DNA of 5,331 nt from Desulfobacterales bacterium S5133MH16. Its GTDB lineage: Bacteria; Desulfobacterota; Desulfobacteria; Desulfobacterales; UBA11574. Positions 1 through 5,199 of the stretch are shown here, piece after piece; positions within the stretch are counted from its first letter, which is position 1; each line of letters opens with the position of its first letter. The position numbers were made by a program, and so were the translations under genes. The notes under the pieces are model-generated. The model ran no database searches. It saw nothing but the letters and a program-made list of their open reading frames with translations, and was not told the DNA's origin. The stretch is taken from contig MAXL01000552.1 in assembly GCA_001751005.1 (NCBI GenBank), forward strand, positions 1-5,331, written 5' to 3'.

Positions 1-272
1 AGGAAACTTTAGATTTCCGGGTAGAGCCCAAGGTCGTCGGTACGATCAAAGGACAGGGGGATGAAAAGCAGCGTTCCGGAATCATGGTACCGGTGTTGAT
101 AACGGGAAATTTCTCTTCTCCAAAATTTCGACCGGATTTAAAAAGCGTTGCCAAACAACAGCTCCAAGAAGTCTTAGAGTCAGAAAAGGTCAAAAAAATA
201 TTTGAAAAAGAAGAGATGAAGCAGCTTCAAGAAACAACCAAAGACCTGCTAAAAGGATTGTTTGGCCAGTAG
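1..272 (+). CDS. AsmA-like protein, C-terminal end (partial)
   Basis: Reading frame 3 is open from the left edge (first whole codon at 3) to the TAG at 270-272, so only about the last 89 residues are present and the true start lies outside the window. The Met at 84 is internal, because coding continues upstream of it with ETLDFRVEPKVVGTIKGQG. The fragment carries the pattern that closes AsmA-family proteins: a short beta segment (VPVLITGNFSSPKFRPDL, a 'vpv.itG.fs.PkfrPDl' pattern) followed by a charged, helical lysine/glutamate-rich tail ending in KGLFGQ. AsmA-like proteins are large inner-membrane-anchored periplasmic proteins implicated in lipid transfer and outer-membrane homeostasis. That role is family knowledge and cannot be tested on this fragment. 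It converges with the adaptor gene, with 23 bp between the stop codons. Other repeat-rich envelope proteins are possible but fit less well. Confidence 0.75.
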   Translation, partial: ETLDFRVEPKVVGTIKGQGDEKQRSGIMVPVLITGNFSSPKFRPDLKSVAKQQLQEVLESEKVKKIFEKEEMKQLQETTKDLLKGLFGQ

Positions 273-295
273 CCGATTTTCAGAGGATGCTCATA

Positions 296-1573
296 CTAAG
301 AACTCCTATCCCTTGCGTCGCTTTCCTTCACAGGCTGATCGCTCTTGATTTCGGATTTCAAATCATCGATTCGCACGGGCATACCCTCCACCGCTGCAGG
401 CAAATCCGAAACGATGAGCCGCTCATGGGGTTTAAAGCCGTCTTGCAGAAGGACGATGTCGGCGTCACGCCAGATCGGACGCACCTTCCGGATTTCCAAC
501 GTTTGGTTTTCACCGGCGATCCAGACAGTTGAATTATCTCTTAAAGCGGTGCGCGGAATTTGAAATACGCCGTCAAGTTTGCGTCCCTGGATTTCTACCC
601 GGACGTACTCGCCAATTAAAAGCGGTACGCGATCCTGATCGACAGCCTTCAAGCCAAGCGGGTCTTTTATTTCCACCAGAATGCGGGCCATGCGCCCCTC
701 GGTGGAAAGATCTCCCATCAGCCGGGTAACCGTACCGCTGCATTCATGACCCTGGCCGTAAATGATCCGGGCATTGGAACCGGAACCACCGGCTTGACCG
801 GGGATTTGGATCCATCCAAGACGATCGATGGGTATGGACGCCTGGATTCTGTAAGCATCAGTCCCCACCAGTTCGGCCAGCGACTCCTGAGGCGTCACCT
901 GGGAACCCACATCCACTGATTTAGAACGAACCATGGCATTGAGCGGCGCCATGATCCGGGTTCGATCAAGGTCCAGCATGGCCGTTTTAAGTTCGGCTTG
1001 GGCCGCCGCCAGTTCTGCTCTGGCTTTGTCCAGATGGGGTTTGCGCAGCGCCAGTTCCTTCTCCATATCTTGCACCGGTTGGGTTCCGCTTAACAGCTTC
1101 CATTCACGTTTGGCCACGGCCTGATGGCCCAGTTCCAGTTTCAGGGCATACTCGGCATCAGCTACCGCACTCTGCTGGCGCGCCAGGGCCAGTTCGTAGT
1201 CCAAAGGGTCGATCCGGAGCACTTTCATGTCTTTTTTAAAAAACCCGCCTTCCGTGAATTCGGGATGAAGGTCAACAACCTCTCCGGAAACACGCGACTT
1301 CAGCACCACTACGCGGTCGGGAATAACGGTTCCCATGGCCCTTACCACAATCTGATACTCGGAGGGCCGTACAATTTCGACCTGAACCGTCGGACTCGAT
1401 TTGACCGGCGGCCGCTTCTGGGTTCGGGGCGCACTGTTTTTCAGGTAAGCTGCCGCACCCACACCCATACCGAGTATGACAAGCGATAAAACAATCCTGA
1501 TGATGGGTCGCGGCTTTCGGCCCGGGTTCGGCTGTTTCCCGATCAAATCACTGTCCTGCTTATTGTCTGTCAT
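296..1573 (-). CDS. RND-type efflux periplasmic adaptor (membrane fusion protein, HlyD-like)
   Basis: This 425-residue protein would link an inner-membrane pump to an outer-membrane channel. In order it shows: a polar N-terminus; one hydrophobic anchor at about 24-44 with no lipobox Cys; the first half of a barrel-sandwich (lipoyl-like) domain around 89-124 (SRVSGEVVDL...EGGFFKKDMKVLRIDP); an alpha-helical hairpin of about 125-202 rich in Ala, Glu, Lys and Leu; the returning lipoyl half at 203-235 (RTRIMAPLNAMV...VDVGSQV); a beta-barrel of about 240-335 with RMARILVEIKDPLGL; and a membrane-proximal domain from about 335 containing IPRTALRDNSTVWI. These are hallmarks of RND adaptors, and the length is typical. 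I chose the ATG at 1573-1571 because AGGA lies 6 nt upstream of it. The 23-residue in-frame extension to 1642 would read into the neighbouring repeat. The gene follows the outer-membrane factor gene on the same strand. Substrate is unknown. Confidence 0.9.
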   Translation of the reverse strand: MTDNKQDSDLIGKQPNPGRKPRPIIRIVLSLVILGMGVGAAAYLKNSAPRTQKRPPVKSSPTVQVEIVRPSEYQIVVRAMGTVIPDRVVVLKSRVSGEVVDLHPEFTEGGFFKKDMKVLRIDPLDYELALARQQSAVADAEYALKLELGHQAVAKREWKLLSGTQPVQDMEKELALRKPHLDKARAELAAAQAELKTAMLDLDRTRIMAPLNAMVRSKSVDVGSQVTPQESLAELVGTDAYRIQASIPIDRLGWIQIPGQAGGSGSNARIIYGQGHECSGTVTRLMGDLSTEGRMARILVEIKDPLGLKAVDQDRVPLLIGEYVRVEIQGRKLDGVFQIPRTALRDNSTVWIAGENQTLEIRKVRPIWRDADIVLLQDGFKPHERLIVSDLPAAVEGMPVRIDDLKSEIKSDQPVKESDARDRSS

Positions 1574-1594
1574 TTTTATTCCTGTATAAAGTTT

Positions 1595-1719
1595 GACGGT
1601 CTCGTAAAAAGTCCAACTTCTGCGTTGTGCTGCATTTCGCAATCATTCAACGTACGATAAGTACGCCTCACGATTACAAAATTTGCACGCCTTGAATTTG
1701 AACTTTTTACGAAACCGTC
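1595..1719. repeat. 125-bp palindromic repeat element (MITE/REP-like) between efflux genes
   Basis: The two ends are inverted copies. The left end reads GACGGTCTCGTAAAAAGTCC, and the right end read on the other strand begins GACGGTTTCGTAAAAAGTTC. Only two of these 20 positions differ, and similarity continues with CAA(C/A)TTC. The centre is a perfect small hairpin, CGTAC-GATAA-GTACG (1651-1665), whose midpoint coincides with that of the whole element. The intervening arms (1621-1650 and 1666-1695) are partly complementary. The whole unit can therefore fold as one long imperfect hairpin. It has no coding capacity of its own. It fills most of the gap between the outer-membrane factor and adaptor genes. 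A non-autonomous miniature element or a multicopy extragenic palindrome is the best reading. I associate similar GTAAAAAGTC-ended repeats with Desulfobacterales genomes, but could not check copy number. Confidence 0.8.
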
Positions 1720-1725
1720 TAAATC

Positions 1726-1740
1726 GGACTTTTTACGAAA
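1726..1740. repeat. extra partial copy of the palindromic repeat end
   Basis: GGACTTTTTACGAAA here repeats 14 of 15 bases of GAACTTTTTACGAAA at 1700-1714, 26 bp away in the same orientation. Its first 13 bases are also the exact reverse complement of the left arm at 1602-1613/1614 (TCGTAAAAAGTCC). It therefore pairs with the left end at least as well as the adjacent right end does. It looks like a truncated second element or a duplicated terminus next to the complete 125-bp unit. Confidence 0.65.
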
Positions 1741-1763
1741 ACATCAAGTTTCGCTTTTAATTC

Positions 1764-3161
1764 TCAATGGATCAGCGATTCCGTCCATGTTCCGCCCAGG
1801 GCGCGATAGAGACTGATTCGGGCGCCCAGAAGGTTTGCCTGTTGCTGGATTAAATTCCTTTCGAGACCCTGAACTTTTAACAGTTGGGTCAGCACCGGAA
1901 GGTAATCGGTAAGGCCTTTACGATAGCGATTCCCTGCCTCTTTCAGAGCCTTGCGCGCAGTAGCCATAACCCTTTCGAGCCCCTTAATGTGCTCCCGCTG
2001 CTTTGATTCACTGACGAGCGCATCTTCAACTTCTTTGATGGCCGTTAAAACCGTTCGCCGGTATGCCGACACCTTTTCATCCACAATCGCCAGACTGCGG
2101 TCCACTTCGGCGGCCCGCCGTTTGCCGTCGAATATCGGCGCGGTCAGATTGCCCGCCAGACTGAGCAGCCAATTGTCGAAAAGCACGTCCATATCTGATT
2201 CGCCATAGCGGGCCTGGGCCGTCAGACTGATCGCCGGCAGTCGGTCCGCGCGTGCGGCCGACACCTGCCAGTCCGCCGCCCACAGCCGCATCCCGGCAGC
2301 CCGCAAATCCGGCCGGGCTGAGAGAAGATCGGCCGGCAGTCCTGTTGCCGGAATCTCGATCGGTTTTGGCAAATCTTCCCGACTGATATTCAGGAAAGTC
2401 TGAGGCAGTTTCCCCAGCAACAGTGCCAGCTCATGCCTTAGCAGCTGCTCCCGAGCCTCAACCATGGGAATTGCGGCCATGATGTCCTCAACTACTTGTT
2501 TTTGTTGATAAACATCCAGAGCCGACACCATGGCCATGTGAAACCTGATCTCAATAAGTTCCAGAAATGTCAGGTTGGTCTGAAGCTGATGCTCCAAAAG
2601 CCGTTTTTGCATTCGCTGGGCAATAATATTCACCCAGCGCTGGGCAACCTCTGCTGCCAGGGTCATTGCGGCCGTATTCACATCTTCCCGGGCGGCGGAC
2701 GCCTCCAGCAGAGCGGATTCTCGCCCGGAACGAACTCGCCCCCACAGATCAAGTTCGTAGCTGCTGACAGCCCCCAGAAAATAATTGTCATTGGATACGG
2801 TTTTTCGGGAACCGTTGCCGGACCGTTGACGTGTATAAAAAGCCCCGGCAGTCCCTGTCAGATCCGGATAGAGTGCGGCACCGGCCTGAACGGCTAGCGC
2901 CCGAACTTGATTGAGGCGCGCCCAGGTTTCTTTCAAGGTTAAATTTTCAGAGAACATTTCAATGATAAGCGCATTGAGCTCAGGATCATTGAATTCTTCC
3001 CACCACCGTTTTGCCGGTTCGGATTCCGCCGTATACAGCGAAAACGTGGGCGGTAATTCATCGGCCGGTGATTGCCTTACCCGTGGCTTGAACGGACTGC
3101 AGGATGCCACAAGCAGAAGGATAACCGCCAAGCTTATAAGTCCATTTACATGATTTCTCAT
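1764..3161 (-). CDS. NodT-family outer-membrane efflux lipoprotein (TolC-like channel)
   Basis: This 465-residue protein would be the outer-membrane exit duct of a tripartite efflux pump. The N-terminus is a lipoprotein signal peptide with lipobox VASC, giving lipidated Cys21. NodT-family hallmarks follow: WWEEFNDPELNALI at 53-66, LYPDLTGTA at 97-105, SYELDLWGRVRS at 134-145, LLSARPDLRAAG at 279-290, LPAISLTA at 308-315, APIFDGKRRAAEVD at 341-354, EVEDALVS at 377-384, RYRKGLTDYLPVL at 412-424 and LYRALGGTW at 451-459. The two helical repeats (about 60-250 and 275-460) and the overall length match the family, so it appears intact. The ATG at 3161 directly precedes the basic MRNH signal-peptide start. 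Its ribosome site is poor: only GCGGG is close, and AAGGA sits about 20 nt away. It is the first gene of the block and is followed after 190 bp by the adaptor. The pumped compound cannot be told from sequence. Confidence 0.93.
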   Translation of the reverse strand: MRNHVNGLISLAVILLLVASCSPFKPRVRQSPADELPPTFSLYTAESEPAKRWWEEFNDPELNALIIEMFSENLTLKETWARLNQVRALAVQAGAALYPDLTGTAGAFYTRQRSGNGSRKTVSNDNYFLGAVSSYELDLWGRVRSGRESALLEASAAREDVNTAAMTLAAEVAQRWVNIIAQRMQKRLLEHQLQTNLTFLELIEIRFHMAMVSALDVYQQKQVVEDIMAAIPMVEAREQLLRHELALLLGKLPQTFLNISREDLPKPIEIPATGLPADLLSARPDLRAAGMRLWAADWQVSAARADRLPAISLTAQARYGESDMDVLFDNWLLSLAGNLTAPIFDGKRRAAEVDRSLAIVDEKVSAYRRTVLTAIKEVEDALVSESKQREHIKGLERVMATARKALKEAGNRYRKGLTDYLPVLTQLLKVQGLERNLIQQQANLLGARISLYRALGGTWTESLIH

Positions 3162-3210
3162 AACCCGCTACCGGTGTCATTTCCTTGGTTCTCGATTAGG
3201 TATTAATTAC

Positions 3211-3230
3211 GATCTATATTTTTAAAGATC
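3211..3230. promoter_or_regulatory. 20-bp imperfect dyad, possible operator in the efflux leader
   Basis: GATCTATATTTTTAAAGATC has perfect 5-bp ends (GATCT/AGATC), and seven of the ten positions in each half match the dyad. It lies 50 bp upstream of the outer-membrane factor start, downstream of the candidate -10 box. A repressor could act there. AT-rich chance symmetry is a real alternative. Confidence 0.25.
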
Positions 3231-3260
3231 AACATATTTTAGTTGCTATGAAAGCCGGAC

Positions 3261-3287
3261 ATCTTAAAATGTAAAACAATTTGTCAA
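3261..3287 (-). promoter_or_regulatory. candidate sigma-70 promoter for the efflux genes
   Basis: On the minus strand there is a perfect -35 box TTGACA (3287-3282) and a -10-like TAAGAT (3266-3261, 4 of 6 matches) with a 15-bp spacer, shorter than the optimal 17. It would give a leader of roughly 90 nt before the ATG at 3161 and would transcribe the outer-membrane factor gene and then, if read-through occurs, the adaptor. The exact -35 supports it and the short spacer weakens it. Confidence 0.35.
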
Positions 3288-3294
3288 ATGATCT

Positions 3295-3383
3295 TGAAAA
3301 TCAGGTCCCACACCGTTCGAATCGATCCTCAATTCTGAGTGATTGTGTCGGCATTGCCTAACGCCGGAGTGGGCCGGATTTCA
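3295..3383. repeat. weak long inverted repeat in the divergent intergenic region
   Basis: The left arm, 3295-3315 (TGAAAATCAGGTCCCACACCG), resembles the reverse complement of 3365-3383 (TGAAATCCGGCCCACTCCG) if two one-base gaps are allowed. The last 12 positions match at 9. A small inner stem CTCA/TGAG sits at 3328-3339, and CGGC/GCCG lies near 3349-3366. Together these could form an imperfect hairpin of about 90 nt, either a decayed palindromic element or a chance fold. It has no sequence similarity that I can see to the 1595-1719 repeat. Confidence 0.3.
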
Positions 3384-3401
3384 GTTGGGTCTTTTTGAAG
3401 G

Positions 3402-3430
3402 TTGAATAATTCTGTGAACTAAAATAAGAT
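3402..3430 (+). promoter_or_regulatory. candidate sigma-70 promoter for the ribbon-helix-helix gene
   Basis: TTGAAT (3402-3407) and TAAGAT (3425-3430) are separated by exactly 17 bp. Each matches the consensus at 4 of 6 positions. Overlapping alternatives for the -10 are TAAGAT at 3430-3435 and TATAAC at 3435-3440. Transcription would begin near 3437, giving a leader of about 40 nt before the preferred ATG at 3479. Confidence 0.4.
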
Positions 3431-3462
3431 AAGATATAACGATATTTCGAAATGATACAGAA

Positions 3463-3470
3463 AAGGAAGG
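3463..3470 (+). promoter_or_regulatory. ribosome binding site deciding the start of the ribbon-helix-helix gene
   Basis: AAGGAAGG lies 8 nt before the ATG at 3479. The earlier in-frame ATG at 3452 has no Shine-Dalgarno-like sequence upstream, only AT-rich bases that overlap the promoter region. The later start is therefore preferred. Confidence 0.6.
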
Positions 3471-3478
3471 CGCCCCAG

Positions 3479-3661
3479 ATGGATAACCAAAACTTCAAAG
3501 ACCAATGCTCTGATTTAACCAAGGAGTTTAATATTCAGATCCCCTGCAAGCTCGCGGAGAGAGTTGAAGCTTATGCTTCAAAGAACAAAACAAAAATTAC
3601 CAGCGTGGTGATCGAGGCCCTGGACTCATTTTTAAGAAAACAAAAAAATAGGGTTGGTTGA
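3479..3661 (+). CDS. small ribbon-helix-helix (CopG/Arc-like) DNA-binding protein
   Basis: This is a 60-residue protein from the preferred ATG at 3479 (69 if the ATG at 3452 is used). After a polar N-terminus it has a short strand KEFNIQIP (about 15-22), a first helix CKLAERVEAYASKNK (23-37), a turn, and a second helix ITSVVIEALDSFLRKQ (40-55). The pattern (alternating strand residues, P, then L..rve.yA...k.k.tsvvieAld.fL) is that of ribbon-helix-helix proteins, which dimerise and insert the strand pair into the DNA major groove. Members act as repressors or as antitoxins. No toxin gene adjoins it here: it converges with the RNase Z-like gene 10 bp downstream. It points away from the efflux genes across a shared intergenic region, so control of itself or of that block is possible but is inference only. 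Confidence 0.72.
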   Translation: MDNQNFKDQCSDLTKEFNIQIPCKLAERVEAYASKNKTKITSVVIEALDSFLRKQKNRVG

Positions 3662-3671
3662 AATTTGACTT

Positions 3672-4688
3672 TCAGCGGCAAGAAATATGTCTGTGGTATG
3701 AATCCATGGTTTCTTTTTCCAAAAGCTGCTTCAATCCTTTGTACCTGGGTGAGAAATGGAACGGCGTAACCTGTTTTACCCCGGCCTTACCTGCAATGCT
3801 GCCGGCTTGCCAAGCGGTAAGATGGCACTTTTTTTCGGCAATATCCCTGTCCCGTTCAAGAAATGCCGCTTCAATAAACAGGTGATCCGCGTTTTTGGCA
3901 AGTTCAATAATCTTGGCTTCATTTGATTTGCTATACACGGCATCGACGATATATGAAACCTTCTGGCCTGGAGTGATAAGAGCAATCCGCTTTGCGAGAT
4001 CACCCAGGATAAACCTCTTTTTATATGAATCTTGCCTGCCGTATTTAACCTCAAATTCCGAATCAGGGTCTTTATTATTGTACAGCACCTGTTTAAATTC
4101 ATTTAGCCACGGGCCGATCTCAAGCCCGAGACCGGCAACACCTTCTTTCATTATATTTATGTGGAATCGCTCTTCAATGGTAAACCCGAGACAGGGGATA
4201 CTGTGATCAAGAATTTCTGCGGAAACAGACAGGGCCGGTTCTTTGAGCAAAAGGCCGTTAAAAGACTGCTTGATATCCTCTTGCGCCGGCATGAATCGGT
4301 TTTGGCATATGTAATTTCTGGTGATCATATAATCAGGATGTACCTCGGTAACGATCAATGCAAATAGATTACTGTAATGTTTAACAAGGTTCCATGAGTA
4401 TCCGGCAAGCTTCCCTTCAACATTTTTCAAAAAGCCTTGGGGACCGTACAAGTAAAGGTGCTGTTCCCGGCCGAGGAAAAGACGCAGCAGCCTGTCAAAC
4501 CCTATGAAATGATCCATATGCGTGTGGCTGATAAAAACATGGCTGATCTTGAGAATATCTCTGGTCGAAAGTGAACAGATGTCTCCCAAATCGAAAATTA
4601 TGGCACGTTTTTCAAGAAGAAAGGGGATGAATAGTCCGGGGTCGTCAAAAGGTCCGTTCACTAACCTGGGAAGGAAAGAAGGGCGCAT
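3672..4688 (-). CDS. RNase Z-like metallo-beta-lactamase-fold hydrolase
   Basis: This is a 338-residue metal-dependent hydrolase. Conserved sites are: HTHMDH at 55-60 (H55, H57, D59, H60); H162 in LDHSIPCLGF; D249 in SYIVDAVYS; E273 in LFIEAAF; H289 in CHLTAWQAGSIAGKAGVKQ; and HFSPRY at 311-316. GLGLEIGPWLNEFK at 186-199 resembles the 'L..G...GP....K' exosite that grips tRNA in RNase Z. The HLTA..AG..A..A.VK...HFS.RY tail marks it as RNase Z-like, an enzyme that cleaves the 3' trailer of tRNA precursors. Unlike classical members it lacks the glycine-rich N-terminal strand, having RLVNGPFDDPGLFIPFLLE instead. It has VDA where GDT is usual and I272 where the HEAT-loop His is expected. I recall a deltaproteobacterial subgroup with this N-terminus. 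The start is 2 bp after the upstream stop with no good Shine-Dalgarno, suggesting translational coupling. Whether it is a true tRNase is unproven. Confidence 0.82.
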   Translation of the reverse strand: MRPSFLPRLVNGPFDDPGLFIPFLLEKRAIIFDLGDICSLSTRDILKISHVFISHTHMDHFIGFDRLLRLFLGREQHLYLYGPQGFLKNVEGKLAGYSWNLVKHYSNLFALIVTEVHPDYMITRNYICQNRFMPAQEDIKQSFNGLLLKEPALSVSAEILDHSIPCLGFTIEERFHINIMKEGVAGLGLEIGPWLNEFKQVLYNNKDPDSEFEVKYGRQDSYKKRFILGDLAKRIALITPGQKVSYIVDAVYSKSNEAKIIELAKNADHLFIEAAFLERDRDIAEKKCHLTAWQAGSIAGKAGVKQVTPFHFSPRYKGLKQLLEKETMDSYHRHISCR

Positions 4689-4690
4689 TT

Positions 4691-5110
4691 TCAGGACAAA
4701 AATTTTGTTACTTGCCGGTTAATGCAAAGATATATTTCTTCGTCGGAACCGAATATATCGACAACCACTTTATGGTTAATAAGGGTCTCTATTACAAAAG
4801 CAGTGACATAAAGGCTGACAACATTAGGCTGTGTTATAATATGTCTGAAGGGTGCATTCTGATAGTCGATATCAAAGTCCTCAGCATGGCTTAGCTTTTC
4901 GAGACACTTTAAGATCTGTTCCTCAAGTACATTTTTGTTTGTCGTTTCCACAAGGTTGTTTTCAACAAGCTTCATGGCAATGGAGTTGGAAAGCGGTTCG
5001 ATACAGTCTCTTATACCCCCTATTGTTTTTCTGCGGGCATACTCTTTTGAAGATTCGATTTTTGACAGGATCTGTGCTTCGCGACTGCTTGGCCGAAATA
5101 TTTTAGCCAT
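4691..5110 (-). CDS. uncharacterised 139-residue protein, coupled to the RNase Z-like gene
   Basis: I do not recognise a family. The ATG at 5110 has a good ribosome site (AAGGTG, 7 nt upstream), and the stop is 2 bp before the RNase Z-like start, so the gene is very likely real and co-expressed with it. The N-terminal third is basic and helical (AKIFRPSSREAQILSKIESSKEYARRKTIGGIRD). A charged helical middle follows (about 58-80, LEEQILKCLEKLSHAEDFDID). The C-terminal part is more hydrophobic (about 90-139), with a likely helix at VVSLYVTAFVIETLIN and strands at KVVVDIFG and EIYLCIN. There is no signal peptide, clear membrane segment, cysteine cluster or catalytic motif. It lies 89 bp downstream of recJ. 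Soluble cytoplasmic location is inferred. A role alongside the RNase Z-like enzyme is suggested only by coupling. Confidence 0.7.
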   Translation of the reverse strand: MAKIFRPSSREAQILSKIESSKEYARRKTIGGIRDCIEPLSNSIAMKLVENNLVETTNKNVLEEQILKCLEKLSHAEDFDIDYQNAPFRHIITQPNVVSLYVTAFVIETLINHKVVVDIFGSDEEIYLCINRQVTKFLS

Positions 5111-5117
5111 AAGATGT

Positions 5118-5123
5118 CACCTT
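5118..5123 (-). promoter_or_regulatory. ribosome binding site of the 139-residue protein gene
   Basis: AAGGTG on the minus strand, within AAAGGTGA, lies 7 nt before the ATG at 5110. It supports this start and the reality of the otherwise unrecognised gene. Confidence 0.6.
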
Positions 5124-5199
5124 TGCTTGCTGTTAATATCAGTTTTTTTATAAGCAACAATAATGCCAGAGACTGACCATTGCAAGGAAAATGTTCGGG

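Larger units (their letters stand above)
3162..3478. other. noncoding divergent intergenic region
   Basis: This stretch of about 317 bp separates the minus-strand efflux block from the plus-strand ribbon-helix-helix gene. I see no credible gene in it, only short open stretches of about 16-20 codons. The left part (about 3195-3300) is AT-rich. The part around 3301-3390 is more GC-rich and holds an imperfect inverted repeat. Candidate promoters pointing each way and a 20-bp dyad are listed separately. Confidence 0.7.

Noticed and set aside
1124..1489. 121-residue open frame antisense to the adaptor gene
   Set aside because: It is a shadow of the well-supported coding frame on the other strand and has no recognisable domain.
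1574..1642. In-frame 23-residue N-terminal extension of the adaptor protein starting at 1642
   Set aside because: The extension is read from the palindromic repeat, and a Shine-Dalgarno sequence (AGGA, 6 nt) sits before the ATG at 1573. The residues before it do not resemble an adaptor N-terminus.
2496..2897. 133-residue open frame antisense to the outer-membrane lipoprotein gene
   Set aside because: It is covered entirely by a gene with many family motifs, and its own translation looks like non-coding composition.
3313..3323. CGTTCGAATCG resembling the T-loop of a tRNA, possibly a tRNA or attachment-site remnant
   Set aside because: The flanking bases do not form the required 5-bp stem, and there are no anticodon or acceptor arms around it.
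3452..3478. Earlier ATG at 3452 for the ribbon-helix-helix gene
   Set aside because: No ribosome site precedes it, whereas the ATG at 3479 has AAGGAAGG at 8 nt. The extra residues contain the Shine-Dalgarno itself and add nothing to the fold.
5111..5199. Promoter for the 139-residue protein gene within the recJ gap (TATAAA-like and TTGTTG-like boxes)
   Set aside because: No pair of boxes has both reasonable matches and correct spacing. Transcription from upstream of recJ is equally likely.
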